Part shown: positions 1 to 4,934 of the stretch, in pieces
Layout of the letters: every line of letters begins with the position of its first letter
How positions within the stretch are numbered: the first letter of the stretch is position 1
Assembly: GCA_964591705.1 (NCBI GenBank)
Contig: CAZQCX010000070.1
Coordinates: 1 to 5,180 of the forward strand
DNA length: 5,180 bases
DNA from: UBA11855 sp964591705
Lineage (GTDB): Archaea > Thermoproteota > Bathyarchaeia > Bathyarchaeales > Bathycorpusculaceae
Reading direction: 5' to 3'
The notes under the pieces: model-generated
Database searches by the model: none
Seen by the model: the letters and a program-made list of their open reading frames with translations, nothing else
Told to the model about the DNA's origin: nothing
Program-made: the position numbers and the translations under genes

Positions 1-97
1 ACTTGGGATTTCTCCATGCATCAACCGGTAACTTTGGAACAACACCGCACAAGATCGCAACTTTCAATTCCCGTTACTTGGGATTTCTCCATGCATC
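1..97 (-). CRISPR. Leader-proximal end of a CRISPR array (1.6 repeats, one complete spacer)
   Basis: A 22-base sequence at 1-22 recurs exactly at 76-97, a period of 75. The complete copy probably spans 61-97 (37 bases) and begins CTTTCAATTC on the plus strand. Its complement therefore ends GAATTGAAAG, the usual 3' end of archaeal repeats, which supplies the 8-base crRNA handle ATTGAAAG. By that rule the array is transcribed on the minus strand, the copy at 61-97 is the first repeat after the leader, and 23-60 (38 bases) is the newest spacer. CCC and GGG at 71-82 can form a short stem inside the repeat. The array continues past the left edge. The left repeat boundary (61) is inferred from family convention, because the first copy is cut at the window edge. 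The adjacent csa1-cas1-cas2 genes support the call. Confidence 0.9.
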
Positions 98-197
98 CCG
101 AGCCGATTTTGGCTTAGTTCGACGATTGGAGGCTATTTCATACATGATTCTGGATATGTAGCCTCGATTCTTACTAGAATGTAATTCAATTTATAAA
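98..197 (-). promoter_or_regulatory. CRISPR leader with promoter
   Basis: This AT-rich stretch lies between the first repeat and the cas operon, on the side expected for a leader if the array reads leftward. TTTATAAA at 190-197 is a good archaeal TATA box. On the minus strand it predicts transcription starting near 165-170, about 70 bases before the first repeat. Two inverted repeats lie inside: AGCC/GGCT at 101-104 and 111-114, close to the repeat junction, and GAGGCTA/TAGCCTC at 129-135 and 159-165, at the predicted RNA start. No protein-coding gene is evident here. Leader function is inferred from position and orientation. Confidence 0.65.
190..197 (+). promoter_or_regulatory. Palindromic TATA box shared by csa1 operon and CRISPR array
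   Basis: TTTATAAA is its own reverse complement, so it reads as a TATA box in both directions. Rightward it predicts a transcription start near 219-222, roughly 15 bases before the csa1 GTG. Leftward it predicts the array leader transcript. Direction in archaea is normally set by the adjacent BRE element, and purine-rich BRE-like sequence is not clear on either side. Confidence 0.55.
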
Positions 198-208
198 GAT
201 AATCGGAT

Positions 209-219
209 AAACGTCGTTT
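209..219. promoter_or_regulatory. Candidate operator palindrome upstream of csa1
   Basis: AAACGTCGTTT is a perfect inverted repeat with 5-base arms around one central base. It lies between the TATA box and the csa1 start, just before or at the predicted transcription start, where a bound repressor would block transcription. The binding protein is unknown; Csa3-type regulators are known for type I-A loci, but none is encoded in this window. Confidence 0.35.
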
Positions 220-234
220 TGATGGTCGACTATA

Positions 235-1122
235 GTGTACTTTCTGTCTGACATCGAACAGAAGCAGCTCCTCTATCAGCTTCTGCCCACGGCGAGGGAA
301 GTAAGCGTCAATAAAGAGTTGAGGGGCTGGAATTGGCATCAGCCGCCGTTGAAGCCCTATTTTGATAATGTGAAGTTGCCGATGTATGAAGTCTGTTCCA
401 AGTATTGTCCCACGAGCCGTGATGTGTTTTTGCGGCATGTGGAGAAGAAGTATGTTGCTCCAAGCTCGCGGATGGCTCTTGGCAAACTATTTCACGGTGT
501 GGTTAGTGATTGTTTGCTGGCTTTTCGGCAGCGGCAGAATTTGAGTTTTGAAGATTGGTGGCGGAAAATCAGGTGGCAGGAGATTTCTGAAAAGCCTGAG
601 AACGTCATTGATCGTTGTAGGCAAGTGTGGGATTTTACGCAGAAAATGTGTGCGGCAGAGTTGGCTGAGCTTTCGTGTAGCCAGCCGTATGCTTCTGAGA
701 TGGACTTGATGGCTACGGCGGTTCCGTTTCTTATTGAGCACAAGATTTCTGGCGGGTTGTTGGGGTTGAGTGATGTGCTTAGTGTGGATTGTTTTGATTA
801 TCTTAGGACCATAATGTTTGACTTGAAGGTGACCAGCACTAGAGATGAGTGGCATAGGCTTTATTCTTTGGGTTATGCGCTTGTGTTTGAGAGTGTTCAT
901 GAGGTGCCTGTGGATGTCTGTTGCACGGTTTATTTGGGTGTTGATAACGGCAGGATAGGCGTACAGAAGGATTTGTTTTTTGCCAATGATGAGTTGAGGC
1001 AATGGTGGATTGAGGAAAGGGACAGGAAACTGGAGATTGTGGCTGAAAGGAAAGACCCTGGAAAACCTGAATGCTCACAATGCAAGGAGTATTGCCCGTA
1101 CTATAATGTCTGTTATGGATAA
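235..1122 (+). CDS. csa1: CRISPR-associated protein Csa1 (Cas4-like nuclease of type I-A adaptation)
   Basis: Csa1 is a Cas4-related, RecB-type nuclease of archaeal type I-A systems. It is thought to help process prespacers for Cas1-Cas2. The 295-residue length and the opening MYFL, followed by ELRGWNWHQPPLKP (residues 28-41), match the family. Candidate nuclease residues are H87 (GKLFHG), D180 (GLSD), D196-x-K198 (DLK) and Y214 (SLGYAL), in the order expected for the RecB fold. Cysteines C54 and C58 near the N-terminus and C280, C283, C287 and C293 at the C-terminus fit an iron-sulfur cluster like that of Cas4. The start is a GTG; no in-frame upstream alternative exists, and the family N-terminus confirms it. 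No strong ribosome-binding site precedes it, and the predicted 5' leader is only about 15 bases. It is first in the csa1-cas1-cas2 operon, 21 bases before cas1. Confidence 0.92.
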   Translation: MYFLSDIEQKQLLYQLLPTAREVSVNKELRGWNWHQPPLKPYFDNVKLPMYEVCSKYCPTSRDVFLRHVEKKYVAPSSRMALGKLFHGVVSDCLLAFRQRQNLSFEDWWRKIRWQEISEKPENVIDRCRQVWDFTQKMCAAELAELSCSQPYASEMDLMATAVPFLIEHKISGGLLGLSDVLSVDCFDYLRTIMFDLKVTSTRDEWHRLYSLGYALVFESVHEVPVDVCCTVYLGVDNGRIGVQKDLFFANDELRQWWIEERDRKLEIVAERKDPGKPECSQCKEYCPYYNVCYG

Positions 1123-1143
1123 GCTGCTCGTGGGTGGTTTGTT

Positions 1144-2178
1144 ATGAATGTTTTTCTGGATGATTTTGGCATTTTCTTGGGGCGGAAAAGAAATCGGTTC
1201 ATAGTCAAGAAGAACAATGAAGCTAAAGAGATTGTGGCGGACGATGTTGAATCAATAATCTGCTGTTCTTCAGGTGTTGCCTTCTCGTCAAGTGCTTTGG
1301 ATTTGGCTGTGGAGAATAATATTCAGGTTGTTTTTGCTCGGTACAGGGGATGGCCTTATGCCGTTTTGATGCCTGCGTCGATGACTGGTTCGGTGAGGGC
1401 GAGACGAGAGCAGTTCCTCGCTTATAATGATGAGCGGAGCGTTGTTCTTGCTAAGAAGTTTATTGCTGGTAAGCTTGTGAATCAGGCCAATTTTCTGAAG
1501 CTTATGGCTAAGAATAGGCGGCAGACTGATCCGCGTTTAGCTGAAAGACTGTATGATTCTGGTAAGCTGATTGATGAGGCAAACGAGCGGATTAGCAGAG
1601 AGCAAGGCAGTAATATTGATGAGAAGCGTTTGCAGCTTATGAATTTGGAGGCTGAGGCTGCACGTTATTATTGGGATTCGATTCGGCAGATTTTGCCTTC
1701 GGAGTTGGGGTTTACGGGGAGGGAGACCCGTGGCGCTCGTGACCCGTTTAATGCTATGCTGAATTTTGGTTATCAGACAGTTCTTTTTCCTGAGGTGTGG
1801 AAGGCTGTGAGCTACGCTGGGCTTGATTTTTATGCGGGGTATTTGCATGCTGACAGGTCTGGGAAGCCTTCGCTTGTTCTGGATTTGATGGAGGAATTTC
1901 GTCAGCAACTTGTTGATAGAACGTTGATTGGTCTGATTACTAAGAGCATGATAAAGCCTGATGAAATTTTGGCTGCGGAAGCTGTTGAGGAAGGCAAGGT
2001 TCTAAGTAGAGAGGTGATTAAGGTTTTGTTGGCTAGTTTTCAGGAACGCTTGGACAGCGAAGTGATGTTTAATGGGCAAAAGGGGTCATTGAAGAGCTTT
2101 ATTCATTCGCAACCTCGGTGTGTAGTTCGCTACCTTTTGAAGGAGACTGATTATGCACCGTTCTGTTTAGGATGGTGA
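1144..2178 (+). CDS. cas1: CRISPR-associated endonuclease/integrase Cas1
   Basis: Cas1 is the metal-dependent integrase that, with Cas2, inserts new spacers at the leader end of the array. At 344 residues it has normal archaeal length and a complete two-domain layout: a beta-rich N-terminal part (about 1-85, containing the conserved GVAFSSSALDLA at 44-55) and a helical catalytic part. The catalytic residues appear intact: E169 in NLEAEAARYYW, H235 in GYLHADRSG, and E250 in VLDLMEEFR, with D247 beside it. The ATG is preceded by a GGGTGG purine stretch at 1132-1137, and the opening MNVFLDDFGIFLGRK is typical of the family. The gene follows csa1 by 21 bases and is probably cotranscribed with it. 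There is no sign of truncation or frameshift. Confidence 0.97.
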   Translation: MNVFLDDFGIFLGRKRNRFIVKKNNEAKEIVADDVESIICCSSGVAFSSSALDLAVENNIQVVFARYRGWPYAVLMPASMTGSVRARREQFLAYNDERSVVLAKKFIAGKLVNQANFLKLMAKNRRQTDPRLAERLYDSGKLIDEANERISREQGSNIDEKRLQLMNLEAEAARYYWDSIRQILPSELGFTGRETRGARDPFNAMLNFGYQTVLFPEVWKAVSYAGLDFYAGYLHADRSGKPSLVLDLMEEFRQQLVDRTLIGLITKSMIKPDEILAAEAVEEGKVLSREVIKVLLASFQERLDSEVMFNGQKGSLKSFIHSQPRCVVRYLLKETDYAPFCLGW

Positions 2179-2198
2179 GCGCACGTTAAAGAAAGAAA

Positions 2199-2205
2199 TT
2201 TTTTT
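2199..2205 (+). terminator. T-run between cas1 and cas2 (possible partial terminator)
   Basis: Seven consecutive T residues lie in the 52-base gap between cas1 and cas2. GCAC (2181-2184) and GTGC (2208-2211) flank the run, and AGAAA (2190-2194) can pair with TTTCT (2203-2207). Archaeal RNA polymerase can terminate at oligo-T without a strong hairpin, so some transcripts may end before cas2. Complete termination is unlikely unless cas2 has its own promoter, and I see no clear one. Confidence 0.3.
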
Positions 2206-2218
2206 CTGTGCAATTTTC

Positions 2219-2225
2219 AGGTGAT
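2219..2225 (+). promoter_or_regulatory. Ribosome-binding site that fixes the cas2 start
   Basis: AGGTGAT is complementary to the archaeal 16S rRNA 3' end. It overlaps the upstream TTG at 2225 but sits 5 bases before the TTG at 2231, which makes the latter the better start for cas2. Confidence 0.6.
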
Positions 2226-2230
2226 TGTTT

Positions 2231-2521
2231 TTGCGGTATGTTGTAATATATGATATCAGCGATGACAACCTTCGCGCACTTGTGGCTGAAACACTCAAAG
2301 ATTACGGTTTACAGCGGATTCAGTACAGTGGGTTTATGGGTGATCTTCGGCGTGACGAGTTGAACAGTTTGCTTGTGGATTTGCGGAATTTGATTAAGGA
2401 TTTGGTTGAGAATGTGCAGCTTTTTCCCATGTGTGACAGCTGCTTGAGGGGGAAGAAGGAAGTTGGGAAGCCGAAGAAGTATGAGTTTAAGGAAGAGAAG
2501 GATAAGCTTGCGTATTTTTGA
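2231..2521 (+). CDS. cas2: CRISPR-associated protein Cas2
   Basis: Cas2 is the small ferredoxin-fold protein that dimerises and bridges two Cas1 dimers in the integration complex. From the TTG at 2231 the product is 96 residues and opens MRYVVIYDISDD, with the conserved aspartate at D8 at the end of the first strand. YGLQRIQYSGF follows, as does the late VQLFPMCDSC, both usual in archaeal Cas2. An in-frame TTG at 2225 would add two residues but would overlap the ribosome-binding site. The last 20 or so residues are lysine- and glutamate-rich and look flexible. The gene is third in the adaptation operon, after a 52-base gap that contains a T-run. No second cas4 follows it, although type I-A modules often carry one there. 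Confidence 0.93.
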   Translation: MRYVVIYDISDDNLRALVAETLKDYGLQRIQYSGFMGDLRRDELNSLLVDLRNLIKDLVENVQLFPMCDSCLRGKKEVGKPKKYEFKEEKDKLAYF

Positions 2522-2549
2522 GTTGGTGTTGCTTGAGTTTTGCAAAATG

Positions 2550-2557
2550 TTTATGTA
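2550..2557 (+). promoter_or_regulatory. Probable TATA box of the UPF0175/DUF3368 pair
   Basis: TTTATGTA lies about 25 bases before the predicted transcription start near 2578-2582. That position coincides with the first GTG codon of the antitoxin, so a nearly leaderless mRNA is likely. No Shine-Dalgarno sequence precedes the gene, which fits leaderless translation. Confidence 0.4.
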
Positions 2558-2581
2558 TGCATGTGGTATCTATTGTATACG

Positions 2582-2911
2582 GTGGTCGTGTTGACGCTTA
2601 AACCTTTAGCTGTTAGAGTGCCTGAAGAAGTAGACAAGGAGATCCGTGAAATCATTGAGGAAGAAAGGCTCGATAAAGCCACAGTAGTGCGAAACCTTCT
2701 TGAAATCGGTATAGCGGAGTGGCGTAAGCAGACTGCGCTGGAGCTTTTGCAGAAGGGCAAGGTCACTTTTGCGAAGGCGGCGGAGATTGCGAAGCTTTCG
2801 CTTTGGGAGTTTGCTGATCTGGTTAAGCAGCGCAATGTTGAATGGGTTAGGCTTGCGCCTGAGGATGTGGAGAGGGAGTTTAGGGAAGCGTCGGCGGCGA
2901 AGTGTAAGTGA
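2582..2911 (+). CDS. UPF0175 family antitoxin (RHH plus HTH)
   Basis: This is a small DNA-binding protein of the UPF0175 family, known as the partner of DUF3368 PIN-like toxins. It would neutralise the toxin and repress its own operon. From the GTG at 2582 it has 109 residues. Residues 7-47 look like a ribbon-helix-helix unit (LAVRVPEEVDKEI, then helices through LLEIGIAEWR). Residues 59-85 resemble the UPF0175 helix-turn-helix (GKVTFAKAAEIAKLSLWEF). A charged tail (about 88-103) may contact the toxin. In-frame alternatives are GTG 2588 and TTG 2591. An open frame extends upstream to TTG 2540, but that stretch covers the TATA-like box and adds a hydrophobic, non-family segment, so I exclude it. 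Its stop overlaps the toxin start by 4 bases (GTGA), suggesting translational coupling. The family call is from sequence pattern; the exact start is uncertain. Confidence 0.8.
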   Translation: MVVLTLKPLAVRVPEEVDKEIREIIEEERLDKATVVRNLLEIGIAEWRKQTALELLQKGKVTFAKAAEIAKLSLWEFADLVKQRNVEWVRLAPEDVEREFREASAAKCK

Positions 2912-3420
2912 AGCCTTTAGTGTTTAATTCTACTCCTTTGATTTACTTGACGAAGGCTGGGCTTGGCAGGGTTTTTGAGGGTTTGCAGGGTGAGAAGTTG
3001 ACGTCGCCTGTTGTGAAGCGGGAGGTTGTTGGCGAAGGCAAAAGTAAAGGTGTTCCCGACGCGGTTGTTTTGGATAAGCTGTTTGCGAATGGGGTCTTCA
3101 AGGTTTGTGAGCCAAGCGGTAAGCGGTTTTTGTCGCGGTTGTTGGAGACTCGGGGGCTTAACTTGGCTGATGCTGAGGTTTTGGCTCTTGCCCGTGAACA
3201 TGCGGGAATTGCGGTTGTTGATGATGAGGTGGCGAGGAAGACTGCGAAGGTTTATGGTGTTGATTATGTGGGTTCGCCTTATGTTTTGATGCGTGCTGTG
3301 TGTGAAGGGCTTATTTCCAAAGCGAGGGCTAAGCAAGCGGTTAATGATATGGTTTCTGTGGGTTGGCGGTGCAGCGTGGAGAGCTACGCCAAGATCATGG
3401 AAGTTTTGGAGAAACTGTAA
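2908..3420 (+). CDS. DUF3368 PIN-like domain toxin (putative RNase)
   Basis: The 170-residue product matches the DUF3368 branch of PIN-like nucleases, presumed RNA-cleaving toxins. Motifs in order are VFNSTPLIYLTKAG (5-18), E39 in VVKREV, ADAEVLALA (87-95, with D88 and E90), VVDDEVARKTA (103-113, with D105 and D106), and GSPYVLMRA (122-130). Position 7 is asparagine where classical PIN domains have the first catalytic aspartate. In DUF3368 proteins an N at this position is, to my recollection, common, so this is not proof of inactivity. The GTG start overlaps the antitoxin stop by 4 bases and gives the typical N-terminus directly. The C-terminal 35 residues form a helical extension (AKQAVNDMVSVGWRCS). 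Toxic activity is inferred from the family and the pairing. Confidence 0.82.
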   Translation: MKPLVFNSTPLIYLTKAGLGRVFEGLQGEKLTSPVVKREVVGEGKSKGVPDAVVLDKLFANGVFKVCEPSGKRFLSRLLETRGLNLADAEVLALAREHAGIAVVDDEVARKTAKVYGVDYVGSPYVLMRAVCEGLISKARAKQAVNDMVSVGWRCSVESYAKIMEVLEKL

Positions 3421-3470
3421 GGATTCAGAGCGAAGAGGTGTTGAATTGCGGATATGGCGATAGTTGGGTA

Positions 3471-3476
3471 TTTTTT
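3471..3476 (+). terminator. T-run after the DUF3368 toxin
   Basis: Six T residues are followed by further T-rich sequence, about 50 bases after the toxin stop. Archaeal transcription often ends at such runs. There is no convincing hairpin before it. Placement between two toxin-antitoxin pairs makes a boundary here plausible. Confidence 0.3.
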
Positions 3477-3495
3477 GGTTTATTTTCGGAAATTG

Positions 3496-3528
3496 TTAAA
3501 TATAACTTATGTATAATTTAATATAACG
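3496..3528 (+). promoter_or_regulatory. Promoter and possible operator of the vapBC pair
   Basis: TTAAATATAA at 3496-3505 is a good TATA box, and a start near 3525 would leave room for the ribosome-binding site. A near copy, TTTAATATAACG, lies at 3517-3528, and the shared AATATAAC cores are 21 bases apart, two helical turns. Between them TTATGTATAA (3507-3516) is an inverted repeat. AbrB-type antitoxins usually bind such AT-rich sites to repress their own operon, so this is a sensible place for autoregulation. That role is inferred. Confidence 0.45.
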
Positions 3529-3530
3529 TT

Positions 3531-3536
3531 GGTGAT
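3531..3536 (+). promoter_or_regulatory. Ribosome-binding site that fixes the vapB start
   Basis: GGTGAT matches the archaeal anti-Shine-Dalgarno. It ends 5 bases before the ATG at 3542 and overlaps an upstream in-frame TTG at 3536, so the ATG is preferred. The spacing is the same as at cas2. Confidence 0.6.
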
Positions 3537-3541
3537 TGTCA

Positions 3542-3742
3542 ATGGTTGGGTGCTTGGCAAAAACTAGGAAAGTGGGCGGTTCAATTGTGGTTACCTTGCC
3601 CAAGGAGTTAGTGGAAACTCAGAAGATTAGGGAAAACGAGGTTGTGGAGATTACTGTTAAGAAATGTCGAAAAGATGGTTTTGGCATCTTGAAAGGTATG
3701 GCGCCGTTCACTGTTGAAGACGAGCTGAAAACGCTTGAGTAA
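3542..3742 (+). CDS. vapB: AbrB/SpoVT-type antitoxin VapB
   Basis: The product is a 66-residue swapped-hairpin AbrB protein, the DNA-binding antitoxin of a VapBC pair. Residues 8-40 carry the AbrB pattern (TRKVGGSIVVTLPKELVE, then ENEVVEITV), with the GGSIVVTLPKE core typical of archaeal VapB. Residues 41-66 form the tail (LKGMAPFTVEDELKTLE at the end) that in this family wraps the toxin and reaches its active site. The start is set by the well-spaced ribosome-binding site; an upstream TTG would add only two residues. Its final 8 bases overlap the start of the PIN toxin gene, indicating cotranslation. It has its own AT-rich promoter. Confidence 0.85.
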   Translation: MVGCLAKTRKVGGSIVVTLPKELVETQKIRENEVVEITVKKCRKDGFGILKGMAPFTVEDELKTLE

Positions 3743-4124
3743 ATACGTTGTGGATGCGTGGGCTTGGGTAGAGTACCTAGTAGGCAGCGAGTTCGGAGCC
3801 AGGCTCAGGGATGTTTTGGATGAAGACGGCAGCGAGGTTTACACGTGTGCTATAACTCTTGGCGAAGTGATAAGTAAAGTTGCCAGGGAAGGAAGAGACG
3901 TTGAGGCTGCGTATGCCCTGCTTTTGAACAATTCGCAGGTTATCAATGTTAATGAGGAACTTTCTAAGCACGCTGGCCTGTTGCATTGTGAGATGCGAAA
4001 GAGCGTGAAGGATTTTGGTTTGGCGGACGCGTACGTGTTGGCAACTGCGAGAAGGCTTGACTCGAAGATTTTGACTGGTGATTTGCACTTCAAGAATGTC
4101 AAAGAAGCTGTTTCAATTAAGTGA
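3735..4124 (+). CDS. vapC: PIN-domain toxin VapC (ribonuclease)
   Basis: VapC toxins are Mg2+-dependent RNases that inhibit translation when freed from VapB. At 129 residues this one has the standard single-domain length. The four acidic PIN positions appear intact: D7 (VVDAWAWVEYL), E44 (TLGEV), D98 (FGLADAYVLATAR) and D116 (ILTGDLHFK). The final LTGDLHF motif is typical of active members. The TTG start lies within the last codons of vapB, an 8-base overlap, and places the first aspartate at the expected distance from the N-terminus; no better start exists downstream before D7. RNA target and toxicity are inferred from the family. It belongs to a different PIN branch from the DUF3368 protein just upstream. 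Confidence 0.9.
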   Translation: MSKYVVDAWAWVEYLVGSEFGARLRDVLDEDGSEVYTCAITLGEVISKVAREGRDVEAAYALLLNNSQVINVNEELSKHAGLLHCEMRKSVKDFGLADAYVLATARRLDSKILTGDLHFKNVKEAVSIK

Positions 4125-4189
4125 TTAGCTTTTAGGAGAGACTGAAGAAATAGCCACATGTATTAGAGCGTAATGTGCTAAACGGGTTA

Positions 4190-4240
4190 TCTCATAATTT
4201 TTATATATAGACAATACAAGTCGCTACTAAGGTTATGAGA
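4190..4240 (+). promoter_or_regulatory. Promoter of the pRiA4b-like gene flanked by an inverted repeat
   Basis: TTTATATA at 4200-4207 is a strong archaeal TATA box, with a predicted start near 4228-4231 and about 15 bases of leader before the ATG at 4245. TCTCATAA (4190-4197) and TTATGAGA (4233-4240) are perfect 8-base inverted copies. The left one abuts the TATA box and the right one lies at the RNA start. GGTTAT precedes or overlaps both (4185-4190 and 4231-4236). The geometry suits a repressor covering the promoter. Confidence 0.45.
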
Positions 4241-4244
4241 ACAT

Positions 4245-4934
4245 ATGAAGCGGTTAATGACTTCGGGGAAGTGTAGGTTTTGCAATGGTATATTCAGCAA
4301 GGCGGCTATGAGTAGACATCTTGACAAATGCGTGGAGAGAAAGTCTTTTGCGGAAGCCTCTGGGAATTCGAGGACAAAGCTATTTCACATCGTTGTTCAA
4401 GGCCGTTATGCACGTCAGTACTGGATACACCTTGAGGTTGTAGCCGATGCGAAGCTTAAAGCGCTTGATAGTTTCCTCAGAGACATCTGGCTGGAATGTT
4501 GTGGGCATCTTAGCGCCTTCAAGATTGAAGGACAAAGTTACGTGTCACAGGTAGATCGAAATTTCTCCTTTGGGTTTAAAGACAAAAGCATGAATTACAG
4601 GATTGGCTCTGTGCTTAGACCTGGCTCAAGTTTCATCTATGAGTACGATTTTGGCACAACCACTGAGCTTGCCTTGAAAGTGTTGTCTGAACGCGAAGGT
4701 AAGCCTGTTAGCAGACCTGTTCAGGTTATGGCTAGAAATGAACCGCCGCTTATGGCTTGTGATAGGTGTGGGAAACCCGCTGTGCAGGTTTGTGCTCAAT
4801 GCATTTGGGATGGCAAAGGCTGGTTATGCGATAGATGTGCCAAGAGTCACAAGTGTGGTGAAGATGTGCTTCTGCCTGTGGTTAACTCGCCTCGTGTTGG
4901 AATGTGTGGATATACTGGTGATGCGTATGAGTAA
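4245..4934 (+). CDS. pRiA4b ORF-3-like (IS1096 TnpR-like passenger) protein with zinc-binding ends
   Basis: The 229-residue product has three parts. Residues 10-29 hold a small zinc-finger motif (C10, C13, H25, C29). Residues 45-160 match the pRiA4b ORF-3 domain, with FHIVVQGRYARQYWIHLEV, the CCGHLSAF element where the family usually has a histidine, and YEYDFGTTTEL. Residues 172-204 carry a cysteine-rich module, C-x2-C-x7-C-x2-C-x8-C-x2-C-x3-H-x-C, which could bind two zinc ions. The tail NSPRVGMCGYTG is, from memory, conserved in archaeal and bacterial relatives. The family is named after plasmid and transposon genes, but no recombinase catalytic motif is visible here and the biochemical role is unknown. 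The ATG start is supported by promoter spacing; M5 is an alternative. It stands alone behind its own promoter, 120 bases after vapC, with no transposase beside it. Confidence 0.8.
   Translation: MKRLMTSGKCRFCNGIFSKAAMSRHLDKCVERKSFAEASGNSRTKLFHIVVQGRYARQYWIHLEVVADAKLKALDSFLRDIWLECCGHLSAFKIEGQSYVSQVDRNFSFGFKDKSMNYRIGSVLRPGSSFIYEYDFGTTTELALKVLSEREGKPVSRPVQVMARNEPPLMACDRCGKPAVQVCAQCIWDGKGWLCDRCAKSHKCGEDVLLPVVNSPRVGMCGYTGDAYE

Noticed and set aside
133..1078. Several minus-strand open frames opposite csa1 (for example 133-438, 487-1002, 839-1078)
   Set aside because: They lie opposite a well-supported gene, show low-complexity composition typical of reversed frames, and resemble no known family.
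1537..1908. Minus-strand open frame of 123 residues opposite cas1
   Set aside because: It overlaps the conserved catalytic half of cas1 and has no recognisable motif or ribosome-binding site.
2540..2581. N-terminal extension of the UPF0175 antitoxin to the TTG at 2540
   Set aside because: The extra residues are hydrophobic and unlike the family, and the DNA there holds the likely TATA box and transcription start.
3026..3289. Alternative-frame 87-residue open frame within the DUF3368 gene
   Set aside because: Its tryptophan-, arginine- and leucine-rich composition is typical of a shifted frame, and the overlapping frame has clear family motifs.
3777..4159. Minus-strand open frames opposite vapC
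   Set aside because: The plus strand has all four PIN acidic residues; the minus frames have no recognisable motif.
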